Notes under the pieces: generated by a model
The model's input: the letters and a program-made list of their open reading frames with translations, nothing else
What the model was told of the DNA's origin: nothing
Databases searched by the model: none
Made by a program: the position numbers and the translations under genes
Shown here: positions 17,116-26,061 of the stretch, piece by piece
Numbering within the stretch: the stretch's first letter is position 1
Layout: the number at the start of each line of letters is the position of its first letter
From: Verrucomicrobiales bacterium
GTDB lineage: Bacteria; Verrucomicrobiota; Verrucomicrobiia; Verrucomicrobiales; DEV007
Length of the DNA: 64,000 nt
Assembly (NCBI GenBank): GCA_002698785.1
Contig: PAAG01000060.1
Span: forward strand, 124,001-188,000
Reading direction: 5' to 3'

Positions 17116-19233
17116 ATGATTGATCATCATCAGCAGCCTTTGGAAGAGAACCTGCACTCAAATCCTCAAGCGCGAGGATTGCAGGACTATGTCCGTTGGT
17201 TCATTCATCGATTTTGGATTCTTCCCATCACAATCGTTTCGGGAATCCTGATCGGTCATTATGTGTACACTCACACGCCCCATACATACCAGTCATCTGC
17301 GACCATTGAGGTGCTCCGAATCAAAAAGGACGACGCCGACGTCGACGAAGATGAGGTCCTGAGAATGAATGGTGTCGCGGAGATGATGTCCGCTTCGGAA
17401 AAGCTCCGTATGCCTGCGCTCTACACTCAGGTAGCAAAGAGTTACCTTTTCGAAAACCGAGATGATGTTTTTCCCGACCGATTTCATCTGCCTTGGGAAA
17501 AACGGCAGAATCCCACTCGCGAAGATATCAGTGACGTTTCGCTGGGAAACATGATGCGCGGATGGGTGAGTGTTCGCTGGCGCCCGGATACCAAGCTTCT
17601 CGATATTCACGTCACTCACACCAATCCTGAGGTGGCACGTGATGTACTCGTCGCGTTGCTCTCCGAATATGAGAGGATGACAGAGTCCAAGGTGGCAGAC
17701 TCTTCTGAGTATGCGCTGGACTACATCCTCGAAAATACCAACCGCATCAGAAAGGGAATTCTCGATCTCGAACGAGCGATCGAGCTCTACAATAATTGCC
17801 AGGATTTGATCACTGAGATCAAGCTGGTCGAGAGCCGCATCGCAGGAATGGAGAAACGGTATCTGCCGAAATGGCCAGCGTTGGTGGAGTCCAAGGAACA
17901 CAGCAAGATTCTCAAACAGCGATTCTCAGCGGAGTTGGAGCGCGTGTTGAGATTGTCGGAAGAAGAGCGCCAATTCTGGGAAGACGCAGGCACTTCAATC
18001 GCCGATGTCGAGGGCGAAGAACTGGCTACCGACCAGATGCAGATTGTCGCGACTCGTTCTCGATCTCTAGGAAGGGAACTGGAATCGGAACAGGACATTT
18101 ACAACAACCTGATTGCGAAACTCAAAGAGGGGAACGTGACCAAAAACTTCGCGGGAAAGCAATTTGATATTGTCCAGCCAGCCAGTCTGCCCGGTGGTCC
18201 CATTGGACCAAACAAGAAAAGTATAATGTCCAAATATACAATGGGCGGTGTTGCGGTTGGTGTTGCACTGATCCTTCTGATGGGCTTCCTTGATTTAACT
18301 ATCCGGACTGTTTCCGAACTCGAGGGAATGACAGGGAAGCCGGTTCTCGGGGCGATCCCTGATGAGAAAAATCCTGGAGAAGGAGTCCTCGTATTGAATT
18401 GCAAAGACACCCCCCTCCAGGCAGAAGCGATACGAACGTTACGAGCTGGTCTCACCTTTCTAGGAACCCCTGAGTCAAAGCGAACGTTCCTCATTACAAG
18501 CTCCGTTCCCAACGAAGGCAAGAGCTGGGTTGCTTCGAATCTCGCATTGGCTTTTGCCAAGCAGAACGAGAGAACCCTTTTGATCGATGGTGACCTCCGC
18601 CGTCCGAGAATTCACAAAATCTTTGGTTTTGATAGGGATGAGGCTGGCTTGTCTGATCACCTCTCTCTAAGAACTCCGTTGAACAAGGTGGTTAAGCCAA
18701 CTGATAAATCGGGAAAGTTGTACGTTCTCCTTGCAGGAAGTCCCTCCGCGAGCCCTTCAGAACTTTTGGCGAGCAAGGCTCTGCCTGCACTAGTTGATAA
18801 GTTAGGGAAATACTTTGATCGCATCATCATTGACTCCGCACCGATCGTTTCGGTCAGTGACACATATCCGCTGGCAAAAATCGCACAGTCTGTTGTCTTG
18901 GTGTGTCGGATGAGCATGACGTCGCGCAGCTCGATCATGCGTGCGCTCCGTATTCTCAAGGTTAATCAATCGGACCCCGTCGGAATTGTTGCAAATGGAC
19001 TTCCCGTTGCAAAGACAAAGACGGGGCACGACTACTACTACTCCTATCCGGGAAGTGGAAGCTATGGCAGTGGGAATAACTCGGACACTGAAAAAATCAA
19101 GACTACCAGGGTCCGTGTTCCCCTGTTTCAAAACATCCTGAACTTAGGGAGCAAAATGAAGGATCATGACTTCTTCTCGAAGAAACAGAAACGACCACGA
19201 CGCCGGAATAGGCGGCGCCCATCGCGTCGATAG
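17116..19233 (+). CDS. Chain-length/tyrosine autokinase (Wzc/BY-kinase) of exopolysaccharide export
   Basis: The 705-residue protein has a Wzz-type N-terminal part with two membrane helices (about 33-53 and 375-395) around a long coiled periplasmic region, and a C-terminal BY-kinase domain: Walker A SSVPNEGKS, Walker A' LLIDGDLRRP, Walker B IIIDSAP. The usual C-terminal tyrosine cluster is present as HDYYYSYPGSGSY. It should set polymer length and control the polymerase by cycles of autophosphorylation. A 50-base AT-rich stretch lies before its ATG with no SD. The last 68 bases overlap the next gene in another frame. Confidence 0.93.
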   Translation: MIDHHQQPLEENLHSNPQARGLQDYVRWFIHRFWILPITIVSGILIGHYVYTHTPHTYQSSATIEVLRIKKDDADVDEDEVLRMNGVAEMMSASEKLRMPALYTQVAKSYLFENRDDVFPDRFHLPWEKRQNPTREDISDVSLGNMMRGWVSVRWRPDTKLLDIHVTHTNPEVARDVLVALLSEYERMTESKVADSSEYALDYILENTNRIRKGILDLERAIELYNNCQDLITEIKLVESRIAGMEKRYLPKWPALVESKEHSKILKQRFSAELERVLRLSEEERQFWEDAGTSIADVEGEELATDQMQIVATRSRSLGRELESEQDIYNNLIAKLKEGNVTKNFAGKQFDIVQPASLPGGPIGPNKKSIMSKYTMGGVAVGVALILLMGFLDLTIRTVSELEGMTGKPVLGAIPDEKNPGEGVLVLNCKDTPLQAEAIRTLRAGLTFLGTPESKRTFLITSSVPNEGKSWVASNLALAFAKQNERTLLIDGDLRRPRIHKIFGFDRDEAGLSDHLSLRTPLNKVVKPTDKSGKLYVLLAGSPSASPSELLASKALPALVDKLGKYFDRIIIDSAPIVSVSDTYPLAKIAQSVVLVCRMSMTSRSSIMRALRILKVNQSDPVGIVANGLPVAKTKTGHDYYYSYPGSGSYGSGNNSDTEKIKTTRVRVPLFQNILNLGSKMKDHDFFSKKQKRPRRRNRRRPSRR

Positions 19234-20593
19234 ATGGCTTCCGTTGCTACCCCTCATTTGTGCTCTTTTCTACGCACCGCTGGCATTCGGGGGGACAACT
19301 CAACAGACAGCCTCCATAATTGACGCACTCTTGTTCGCGTCCTTTGCAGGATGGCTCATTGGGTTGCTGTTGTTTTTACGATTGCCTTCCTTGCCCGGAG
19401 TTTTCTGGGGCTCGATCGGTGTTTTGTTAGTAATAGGAGGCTGTGCTATCGCAAACCCCGGGTTTGTGCGAGTACCGGGTAGCTGGCAGCTTCTTCCCAT
19501 CCAGGAAGAGCAATGGTTGATCCCTTCGACGGTTGATCAAAAAACCTCTCTGGCCTCGATGATACATTGGGGAGCGTTGCTTTCCGCAGTAGTGGTTGTG
19601 GCCGACCTCAGTTCGCACAGGGGAGTGCGATGGCTTCTGCTCAAGATGGTTGCCCTCTCGGGCCTTCTTGTGTCATTAGTAGGAATTCTCCAGAAAGCCG
19701 CGGAAAGCGATGCAATGCTGTGGGCAACTTCCGAGGAGTCGGGGAAAGTATTTTTCGGAGCGTTTCGCTATCATACGAACGCGGCAGCCTTTCTGGCGAT
19801 GTCATGGCCAGCCTCGGCTGCGTTGTGGATTAGAAGTTTCTCCACGCGGGGGCATCCAATCCTGCGGTCACTTTGGTTCATTTCTTTCTTTTTTACCTGG
19901 TTAGGAATGTTTGTGAATACCTCCAAGATCGGACATCTCGTGGCTCTGGGTGGCGTCGCGATCCTGGTTGTCGCGTTCCGTAAGACGTTCTTTCAAAGTT
20001 CTTATACCGCCGTGCAAAAGCTACTCTCAGCCATGGTGCTTTTGGTAATGGGAGTGTGTGCAGTCTATCCGGCGTTTTCACTGATCAGTGATAGGTGGGC
20101 GGAAGCCGTTACCACAGGGGGGAGTTTGTCAGGGCGCTTGAATGCATACAGCGCTTGCACGGAAGCGATAGCGGAAGGTGGTATCTGGGGCTATGGGCCT
20201 GGAACGTTCTCTCTGATCTTTCCGTATTTTACGGGAGCGTCGATGGAAGCACTCGGTGGATTTTGGAGACACGCCCACCAGGATTACTTGCAATTCCTGA
20301 TTGAATGGGGGTGGGGCGGTTTCGTGACTGTGGCAGTCTTGGTCTTTGGGGGTGTTTGGATTGGGTGTCGAATTGTGCGAGACGCACATCAGGAGGGAAG
20401 GAAAGACATTTCTGCTACGATTGGACTGATGGCGTTGGGTAGTGTGCTCTTGATTGCCGCGTTTGACTTTCCTCTCCAGATCCCTGCCATCCAGCTTCTC
20501 TTTGTTGTCTACCTCGCAGGAATGTGGGCTCGAGGCGGGGGCAAGGAAGTCGCTCCCTACTCCGCTACGGAGTCGGAACCACAGGTCGCCTGA
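19166..20593 (+). CDS. O-antigen ligase / Wzy-type polysaccharide polymerase
   Basis: The 475-residue multi-spanning protein has about ten hydrophobic segments and a large extracytoplasmic loop with SGRLNAYSACTEAIAEG, GYGPGTFSL and FWRHAHQDYLQFLIEWG, the Wzy_C/O-antigen-ligase signature including the H-x-H-x-D-Y motif. It should polymerise or ligate undecaprenyl-linked repeat units at the periplasmic face. The chosen ATG lies inside the BY-kinase gene; the first hydrophobic segment begins only after the overlap, so a slightly later non-ATG start is possible. Confidence 0.88.
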   Translation: MTSSRRNRNDHDAGIGGAHRVDRWLPLLPLICALFYAPLAFGGTTQQTASIIDALLFASFAGWLIGLLLFLRLPSLPGVFWGSIGVLLVIGGCAIANPGFVRVPGSWQLLPIQEEQWLIPSTVDQKTSLASMIHWGALLSAVVVVADLSSHRGVRWLLLKMVALSGLLVSLVGILQKAAESDAMLWATSEESGKVFFGAFRYHTNAAAFLAMSWPASAALWIRSFSTRGHPILRSLWFISFFFTWLGMFVNTSKIGHLVALGGVAILVVAFRKTFFQSSYTAVQKLLSAMVLLVMGVCAVYPAFSLISDRWAEAVTTGGSLSGRLNAYSACTEAIAEGGIWGYGPGTFSLIFPYFTGASMEALGGFWRHAHQDYLQFLIEWGWGGFVTVAVLVFGGVWIGCRIVRDAHQEGRKDISATIGLMALGSVLLIAAFDFPLQIPAIQLLFVVYLAGMWARGGGKEVAPYSATESEPQVA

Positions 20594-20606
20594 GAATCAT
20601 GATCAA

Positions 20607-22343
20607 TTACGATTCGGGATTTTCCTCCAAATCGGGCAGATTCAGACGAGAGCGGAAAAAGTCTCTCTCTTCTTCCAGCATCTTTTCCCAATCTATCTTT
20701 GTGATTCGAGAGCGGGCTTCTTCCTGTTTTCCTGACTGATGTAAAACGAGAGCAATTACAGCTCTGTCAGATTCAGATAAACGTCCCTCTGATTCGTCTT
20801 CGGTAATGATAGGCTGCACCGTGTTCCAAGCCTCGCTTGGTGAGCCCTCTTCGAGATACGAAAGGGCAAGGGTGGTTTTGAGAGTCGGGATTTCAGGAAA
20901 CCGAGTCACCAAATCCTTAGCATATTTTGAAAGGTTCCTGCCCGCCGACTCCTCAAGTATCAACTGAAGCCAGATCACATTGTTCCTCAATGTCGGGTTA
21001 TCGGGTTCGGATTGAAGCTGTTGACGTGATACAGACAAGAGGGATCGCGTATCGTTCTCCTCAATCAAACGGATGAATAGAGGCGCAATGTCCTGAGTCG
21101 GTATCGTGACAGGAGAAGGGCGAAGAAGTGTTTCGCGAAGAGCACGTTCGCAGATATCTTTGTTTCCTGCTTTCTGAGCGAAGTTTGCCAGCTTCAACAG
21201 CATCGCTCTTCCGCTATTGAGCTTGGCTTGGTTGAACGCTTGTTCCCAGTAATTGCGAGCATTGGCTGGATGCCCGAGGGCTTCCTCGACGGTCGCGAGA
21301 AGGCTGTAAGAAGCTGCTGGCGGCAATCCTGGATGAGGTTCTTGTAATCGAGCTCGAGCTGATGTCCAGTCTTTCTCACGAATATCTCTTTGGACGAGTA
21401 GTGAAAAATGGCGACTCGATTCCATTGCCTTTTCTTCAGGGACCACACGCGGAATCCAGTTGAACCAACGATTCTCAAGAAACCAGTTTCCCAATTCCAG
21501 AGGGTGGCTTTCGCCGAATTGATCGACTATATCGTTCAGGTATTTGTCAGTCTTTTCCGGATCTGAAAGAACCTTTAGTCGTGTCGCGATCAGGTGAGAG
21601 CCAACGGGAATCTCGTTGCCTTCCTGCTCCCAACGTTTCAATTTCTCATCGACTCCCGAGAACCGGTTCAGTTCGATACGGCTCAAAGGAATCGTGTCGA
21701 GCAGAGCAAGAGCACCGAGTGCCGTATTGAGGTCACCGCTGAGCAAATCAGCTATGATGTCTTGGGCAGTTTCCGCCAGTTCTGGTTTGGATGTCGCGAA
21801 GGTGGAAAGTGCGGTCGCTTCTAGAAGGCGGTCCTCATTGTTGCCCCGGGCCTCCCGCAGTTTTTGAGAGAGGGCGAGCGCACGGGTTGGGTCTCCCCGG
21901 AAAAGCGAATATCGCACGCCCAGAGCTAGTGCCTCTGGTTTCTGTAGCTCTTCGTCTGATAGTCGAGTGAGCTGATTTTTGAACCTTACGACATCTCCGA
22001 TATCGAGGTAGAACTGCAGGACTTTTGCTCGATCATTGATGGTGGCACTTGGGTGATCGTAGAGCGATTGGGCCGTATGGATCAGTGAAGGGGACTTCAG
22101 TGCTTTCTCGCATTCAAAAACCTGTCGAACAAATTCGATTTTACCTGGCTGTAATTGGAGGGCCGCAACGGCGAGACGTTTCGCATCGTCCCAGTTTTCC
22201 TCTTCTCCTGCTTCGATAGAGTTCTCAAGGTGGGATGCTGCTCGATAACTTTTCAAACGATAGGCGATGCCATTTCGCTTCCAATACACCAGCCCTGCTG
22301 CAGGGATTGCGAGAATCAATCCAAGAAGAATCAATCGCCTCAT
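20607..22343 (-). CDS. TPR-repeat protein with N-terminal membrane anchor
   Basis: The 578-residue protein begins with a single helix (MRRLILLGLILAIPAAGLVYW) and continues as pairs of short alpha helices of TPR type throughout, for instance WDDAKRLAVAALQLQPGKIE and LEEGSPSEAWNTVQPIITED. It should face the periplasm as a scaffold. Its ATG overlaps the stop of the PEP-CTERM gene by four bases, so the two are co-translated. Exosortase loci often carry large TPR proteins (PrsT-like); that link is an inference. Confidence 0.82.
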   Translation of the reverse strand: MRRLILLGLILAIPAAGLVYWKRNGIAYRLKSYRAASHLENSIEAGEEENWDDAKRLAVAALQLQPGKIEFVRQVFECEKALKSPSLIHTAQSLYDHPSATINDRAKVLQFYLDIGDVVRFKNQLTRLSDEELQKPEALALGVRYSLFRGDPTRALALSQKLREARGNNEDRLLEATALSTFATSKPELAETAQDIIADLLSGDLNTALGALALLDTIPLSRIELNRFSGVDEKLKRWEQEGNEIPVGSHLIATRLKVLSDPEKTDKYLNDIVDQFGESHPLELGNWFLENRWFNWIPRVVPEEKAMESSRHFSLLVQRDIREKDWTSARARLQEPHPGLPPAASYSLLATVEEALGHPANARNYWEQAFNQAKLNSGRAMLLKLANFAQKAGNKDICERALRETLLRPSPVTIPTQDIAPLFIRLIEENDTRSLLSVSRQQLQSEPDNPTLRNNVIWLQLILEESAGRNLSKYAKDLVTRFPEIPTLKTTLALSYLEEGSPSEAWNTVQPIITEDESEGRLSESDRAVIALVLHQSGKQEEARSRITKIDWEKMLEEERDFFRSRLNLPDLEENPES

Positions 22344-23233
22344 TGAACTGACTCTTTTGCAGTAACCTTCTTTTTCCGAAATCGAACAACGAGTGCAAGC
22401 GCAAGAACACAGAGGCAGGGAACGACTGTGGATGGTTCTGGTACCGCTCGGAGATTGCTGACAAAAACAAAATTTGCTCCAGGATCACCCGGGGTGCCTC
22501 CACCGGTCTCGCCGCCAGCAAAGTCGATACTCGCACCGCCTTGGTTCTGCAGCGAGTTGCCCCGTCCCAGGCTGCCGTCAAAACTGTCACTCGTCAGAAA
22601 CTGATAGGCACCGGGATCAGTCTCCTCCATATCGATGATGAAATCACCGAAATCGCCGGGCTTACTGTCATAGCCGACTGCTGAAAAGATGTCATCGAAT
22701 CCGGAACCGTCAGATGGTTTGGATGTGCTCAACCAAACAGCATCTCCATTTTGCGAGAGCCAGAACGGGGAAAGTGGGTAGGAACCATCGAAACCCACTC
22801 CTCCCGAGAAAGTGAGGTTCCATGACTCGTGGTCTGATGGATCAGCGGAATTCGGACTGTAGTTAAAATCGGTCGCCATTCCCGCTCCACCAACCGTGAT
22901 GATAGTTCCAGCGAGGATCACGTCTGATGTAGAAGTGAACGCATCTACATTCGAAATGATTTCGGTCGCGTTGAATTTATTCTCGATTTCGACGGTGTTC
23001 GTACTTGGGTTGGAATCCCCAAACCAGATGGAATCCAGTTCTGCGAGTGTCATGTCGGACGTCACGACAAACTCGACGAAGTCGTCCATACCAACCACCC
23101 CGGATCGATGAATCTCATTGATCAGCAGGCCAGCTTTCAGCATTGGTGTGGCTGCTAAAAACAGGGCAACGCACCCAAGAAGACAGGCCGCTTGGGAGGT
23201 TTTTTGAAAAGCAGATGTGTTACGAATGCGCAT
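22340..23233 (-). CDS. PEP-CTERM sorted surface protein with lamin-tail-like domain
   Basis: The 297-residue protein has a signal peptide (about 1-35), a domain opening with LLINEIHRSG and DDFVEFVVTSD, as in lamin-tail domains, and a textbook PEP-CTERM: VPEPS, a hydrophobic stretch, then RFRKKK. PEP-CTERM proteins are cut by exosortase, which is not in the window. The domain resembles those of secreted nucleases or surface adhesins but shows no catalytic motif. It is the first gene of a two-gene minus-strand operon and has an AT-rich upstream tract at 23251-23298. Confidence 0.88.
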   Translation of the reverse strand: MRIRNTSAFQKTSQAACLLGCVALFLAATPMLKAGLLINEIHRSGVVGMDDFVEFVVTSDMTLAELDSIWFGDSNPSTNTVEIENKFNATEIISNVDAFTSTSDVILAGTIITVGGAGMATDFNYSPNSADPSDHESWNLTFSGGVGFDGSYPLSPFWLSQNGDAVWLSTSKPSDGSGFDDIFSAVGYDSKPGDFGDFIIDMEETDPGAYQFLTSDSFDGSLGRGNSLQNQGGASIDFAGGETGGGTPGDPGANFVFVSNLRAVPEPSTVVPCLCVLALALVVRFRKKKVTAKESVQ

Positions 23234-23311
23234 TGGCGCCGAAAGACCGGAAAATTGAATAGTAATTTACACTAATTAAGTATAAATACAATATTTTCGA
23301 GAGAGAGGGCG

Positions 23312-24133
23312 TCAGAGGTAAACGTTTTCCGCATTTCCTCCCAGAGTTGCTTCTCTCTCCTGTTCTGAGAGGGACGAAAGAAGTTGCTTAGTCGCTTCGC
23401 GCCACTCTTTGTAGGTCCCGGCAAGCGTCAGCACTGGCCAGTCGGATCCCCAGAGAATTCGATTCGGTCCAAAATGTTGGAAAAGATGATCTACTACTGG
23501 GACCAGATCGCCCACAGTCCAGTCTTCCCTTGCCTCCGTCACCAGCCCGGAAAGTTTGCAATAGACTTGAGGATACTTCGCCGCCTGGGCCATGTCGTCG
23601 AACCAACTTTTCTCAACTCCATCACGAAGCGTCGGCTTGGCTGCGTGATCAATCACAATGACTAGCTCCGGATGGCGCTCCAGCACAGGCAACAGCCGAG
23701 GCAAATGGCGTGGGAGCAAAAGTGCGTCGAATACCAGGTCATGCTCGATCATAGCTTCGAAAGCCGGTGCCAGGGACTCTTGCGCCAGCCAGTTATCGTC
23801 AGGCAAATCTTGAACCATTGGTCTCAGACCGAGGAGTTTGGGATCCTGTGCAAGCCTCGCAATATTTTCCGCAACGGAGTCGCTTTCGAAATCCGTCCAT
23901 CCCACTACACCGGCGATGAAGTCGTTCTCCTCTGCCAACTTCAGCATGAAATGCGTCTCCTCCTCCGTCGGGGCGGCTTGAACCAGTATGGTCTTGTTCA
24001 CTCCGTTTTTCTCTAACAATGGCAGGAGGTCTTCTGGAAGGAAATCTCGGTAAAGGGTTTTCAGTTCCGGAGTCAACCAACCGTAGTCGCCTCGGTCAAT
24101 TTTCCAAAAATGCTGATGTGCGTCAATAGTCAT
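23312..24133 (-). CDS. Amidohydrolase-2 family lactonase, probable L-fuconolactonase
   Basis: The 273-residue TIM-barrel protein opens with IDAHQHFWK, the first metal/substrate histidines of the family, and has VIDHAAKP, VYCKLSGLV and RILWGSDWPVL, all typical of L-fuconate or L-rhamnono-lactone lactonases. It should open a sugar 1,5-lactone. Its start overlaps the stop of an aldo-keto reductase by four bases; dehydrogenase plus lactonase are the first two steps of non-phosphorylative L-fucose breakdown. L-rhamnose cannot be excluded. Confidence 0.88.
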   Translation of the reverse strand: MTIDAHQHFWKIDRGDYGWLTPELKTLYRDFLPEDLLPLLEKNGVNKTILVQAAPTEEETHFMLKLAEENDFIAGVVGWTDFESDSVAENIARLAQDPKLLGLRPMVQDLPDDNWLAQESLAPAFEAMIEHDLVFDALLLPRHLPRLLPVLERHPELVIVIDHAAKPTLRDGVEKSWFDDMAQAAKYPQVYCKLSGLVTEAREDWTVGDLVPVVDHLFQHFGPNRILWGSDWPVLTLAGTYKEWREATKQLLSSLSEQEREATLGGNAENVYL

Positions 24134-25155
24134 GGGGTAGGGGCATTGTCAGGGATTAGATTGGCCTGGCGCAATTCGGCCCACAGGTCAGAGGGGATCT
24201 CCGAATGCAGATCATCTACCTGAGCCTCAACCTCAGTTGATCGAGCCGCGCCCAGCACAACAGCTGATACCGCGGGATGACCAAACACAAATTGGATCGC
24301 CACCTGCCGCAAGGGAATTCCAAATCGCTCGCACACTTCCTCCAATTTTCTCACTTTCTCCAACACGTCGGGTGGGGCTGGAGCATAGTTGTAGCGCGCT
24401 CCATCGATGGTGCCTGTCGCCAGAATTCCGGAATTAAAAACGCCTCCCAGGATCACTCCCACATTCCTTTCTTCGGCCTTGGGGAGGAACGTTTCCAAGG
24501 CAGGTTGTTCCAGCAGGGAATAACGCCCGGCGAGTAGCACAACATCAATGTCGCAATCGTCGAGAAACCGAGCTGCCATATCCGCCTCGTTAATTCCGAT
24601 TCCAAAGCCACTAATCGTTCCCTCATTACGCAGTTTTGTCAGGGCTTTTACCGCGCCTTCTTTCGCTTCAGCGTATCGTTGTTCCAGCGCATCTTCATGG
24701 GTCCACACATCGACGTCATGAATCAAGGCAATGTCGATCCTGTCTCGGCCCAGGCGCAGAAGAGACTGCTCGAGTGAGCGCATTGTCCCATCATAGGAAT
24801 AGTCGATCGATACACCATGGTTGATACCTCCCGCAAAGACCGCCCGATCACCCGGAGGAGAAAAGGGATCAGTCACGCGCCCGACTTTCGTGCAGATCAC
24901 GACTTCTGCATCCGGCACGTGACGTAGAGCCGCACCAATCCGCAACTCCGACAGCCCATGTCCATAGAGCGGCGACATATCCAGGAGGTTCACTCCTGCG
25001 TTGATTGCGGTGACCACTGTTTCGATCGCCGTTTCCTCATCAAGGATCTCATACAAATCAGCGATCGGAGCTCCGCCGAAACCTAATGTAGCGACATCAA
25101 TCCCTGTGCGCCCGAGCACGCGGTGTGGAAGCGGCTGTCCTATATCCCTTGGCAT
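24130..25155 (-). CDS. Aldo-keto reductase, probable L-fucose (D-threo-aldose) dehydrogenase
   Basis: The 341-residue protein has the AKR catalytic tetrad: Asp and Tyr in LLDMSPLYGHGLSE, Lys in ICTKVGR and His in ALIHDVD. RVLGRTGIDVATLGFGGAPI is the usual start of the D-threo-aldose 1-dehydrogenase branch, which oxidises L-fucose with NAD(P)+. Coupled to the lactonase behind it. No transporter, dehydratase or aldolase of the pathway is in the window, so the rest must be elsewhere. Confidence 0.87.
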   Translation of the reverse strand: MPRDIGQPLPHRVLGRTGIDVATLGFGGAPIADLYEILDEETAIETVVTAINAGVNLLDMSPLYGHGLSELRIGAALRHVPDAEVVICTKVGRVTDPFSPPGDRAVFAGGINHGVSIDYSYDGTMRSLEQSLLRLGRDRIDIALIHDVDVWTHEDALEQRYAEAKEGAVKALTKLRNEGTISGFGIGINEADMAARFLDDCDIDVVLLAGRYSLLEQPALETFLPKAEERNVGVILGGVFNSGILATGTIDGARYNYAPAPPDVLEKVRKLEEVCERFGIPLRQVAIQFVFGHPAVSAVVLGAARSTEVEAQVDDLHSEIPSDLWAELRQANLIPDNAPTP

Positions 25156-25261
25156 ACGAAAACTGTTCTAGCGGGAGGAAAGACGTGACGCAAGAAACAA
25201 GATTCCTCTCTCATCCGGAGTCCGGTTGTCCTGTTCCAGCCAAAGCCTCGTAACCCCTAGT

Positions 25262-25468
25262 ATGGAAGACAAAACAGAAAATATTGAAAAGGAGATCGAA
25301 GAACGCGGTCACATCGCACCCGAGAAGGAGTCCATGATCGATCACATGCCGGAGTATGCAGGGCAGAAGCAGATCTTGCACAGTGCCGACAAAGACGACG
25401 AAGAGTCTACCTACCACTCGAAAACCAGTCTCAGAGAGATGGAAAGAGCAGAGGAGCGCGATTCCTGA
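25262..25468 (+). CDS. Small charged protein of unknown function
   Basis: The 68-residue protein starting at ATG 25262 is rich in Glu, Lys and Asp (MEDKTENIEKEIEERG, then DHMPEYAGQKQI) with no membrane or signal segment. I do not recognise a family. A longer reading from 25226 adds 12 residues. The opposite-strand open frame over the same bases looks like a shadow. It lies between the fucose operon and a small secreted protein read from the other strand. Confidence 0.5.
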   Translation: MEDKTENIEKEIEERGHIAPEKESMIDHMPEYAGQKQILHSADKDDEESTYHSKTSLREMERAEERDS

Positions 25469-25482
25469 TCGCGAACTGAACT

Positions 25483-25962
25483 TCAGTTGCTACTGTCGTT
25501 CGGGGCCTCCTCGGAATCAGGACTGTCGTCACTCGACTTGGCTTTCTCTTTCGACCAGACAGCTTGATACCTCGCAACGCCGTCGGCATCCACGAAGACC
25601 TGAAGCGCCGTGCGCTCGTAGCCCGCGCTCTGATACTTGTAGTCTAGCGAATAGAACTTCTCGTAAGGGAGCATCGCATTGGTGCCATAGATTCGAGGCT
25701 TCTCAGCAGGGCTTTCTCTTTCTATCCATCGTATCTGCGAAGCCCCCTTGTAGTTTCGACCTTCCTGATACACCCAGTGTCGACCTTCCTCTTTCGCTTC
25801 ATATATCAACTGCATATCTGAGACTAAATGCCAGTCGGAGAACTCTGATTCGTAGATCGCTTCCTTACATTCGAAATAGCCGTCAGCGTGGCGGTAGGGC
25901 TCTTCAGCCGGGCTTGTCATAACAAAAAGGGAAAGCAGTGAGAAAAGGGCAAAAGGCCTCAT
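25483..25962 (-). CDS. Small secreted protein of unknown function
   Basis: The 159-residue protein has a signal peptide (MRPFALFSLLSLFVMTSPAE) and a mature part rich in Tyr, Glu and Ser with an acidic tail (SSDDSPDSEEAPNDSS). No catalytic motif is visible; the segment YHADGYFECKEAIYE-like start and beta-rich pattern suggest a small beta domain. Neighbours give no clue. Confidence 0.7.
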   Translation of the reverse strand: MRPFALFSLLSLFVMTSPAEEPYRHADGYFECKEAIYESEFSDWHLVSDMQLIYEAKEEGRHWVYQEGRNYKGASQIRWIERESPAEKPRIYGTNAMLPYEKFYSLDYKYQSAGYERTALQVFVDADGVARYQAVWSKEKAKSSDDSPDSEEAPNDSSN

Positions 25963-26061
25963 GGAACTACGACGTGGTTACCTCGGAACGTGAAAACTCG
26001 CAGGAGAAATGTCAATTGCATTCCTCTCTTGCTGAGGTCGCTGCAAGCGATGGACCGGGCG

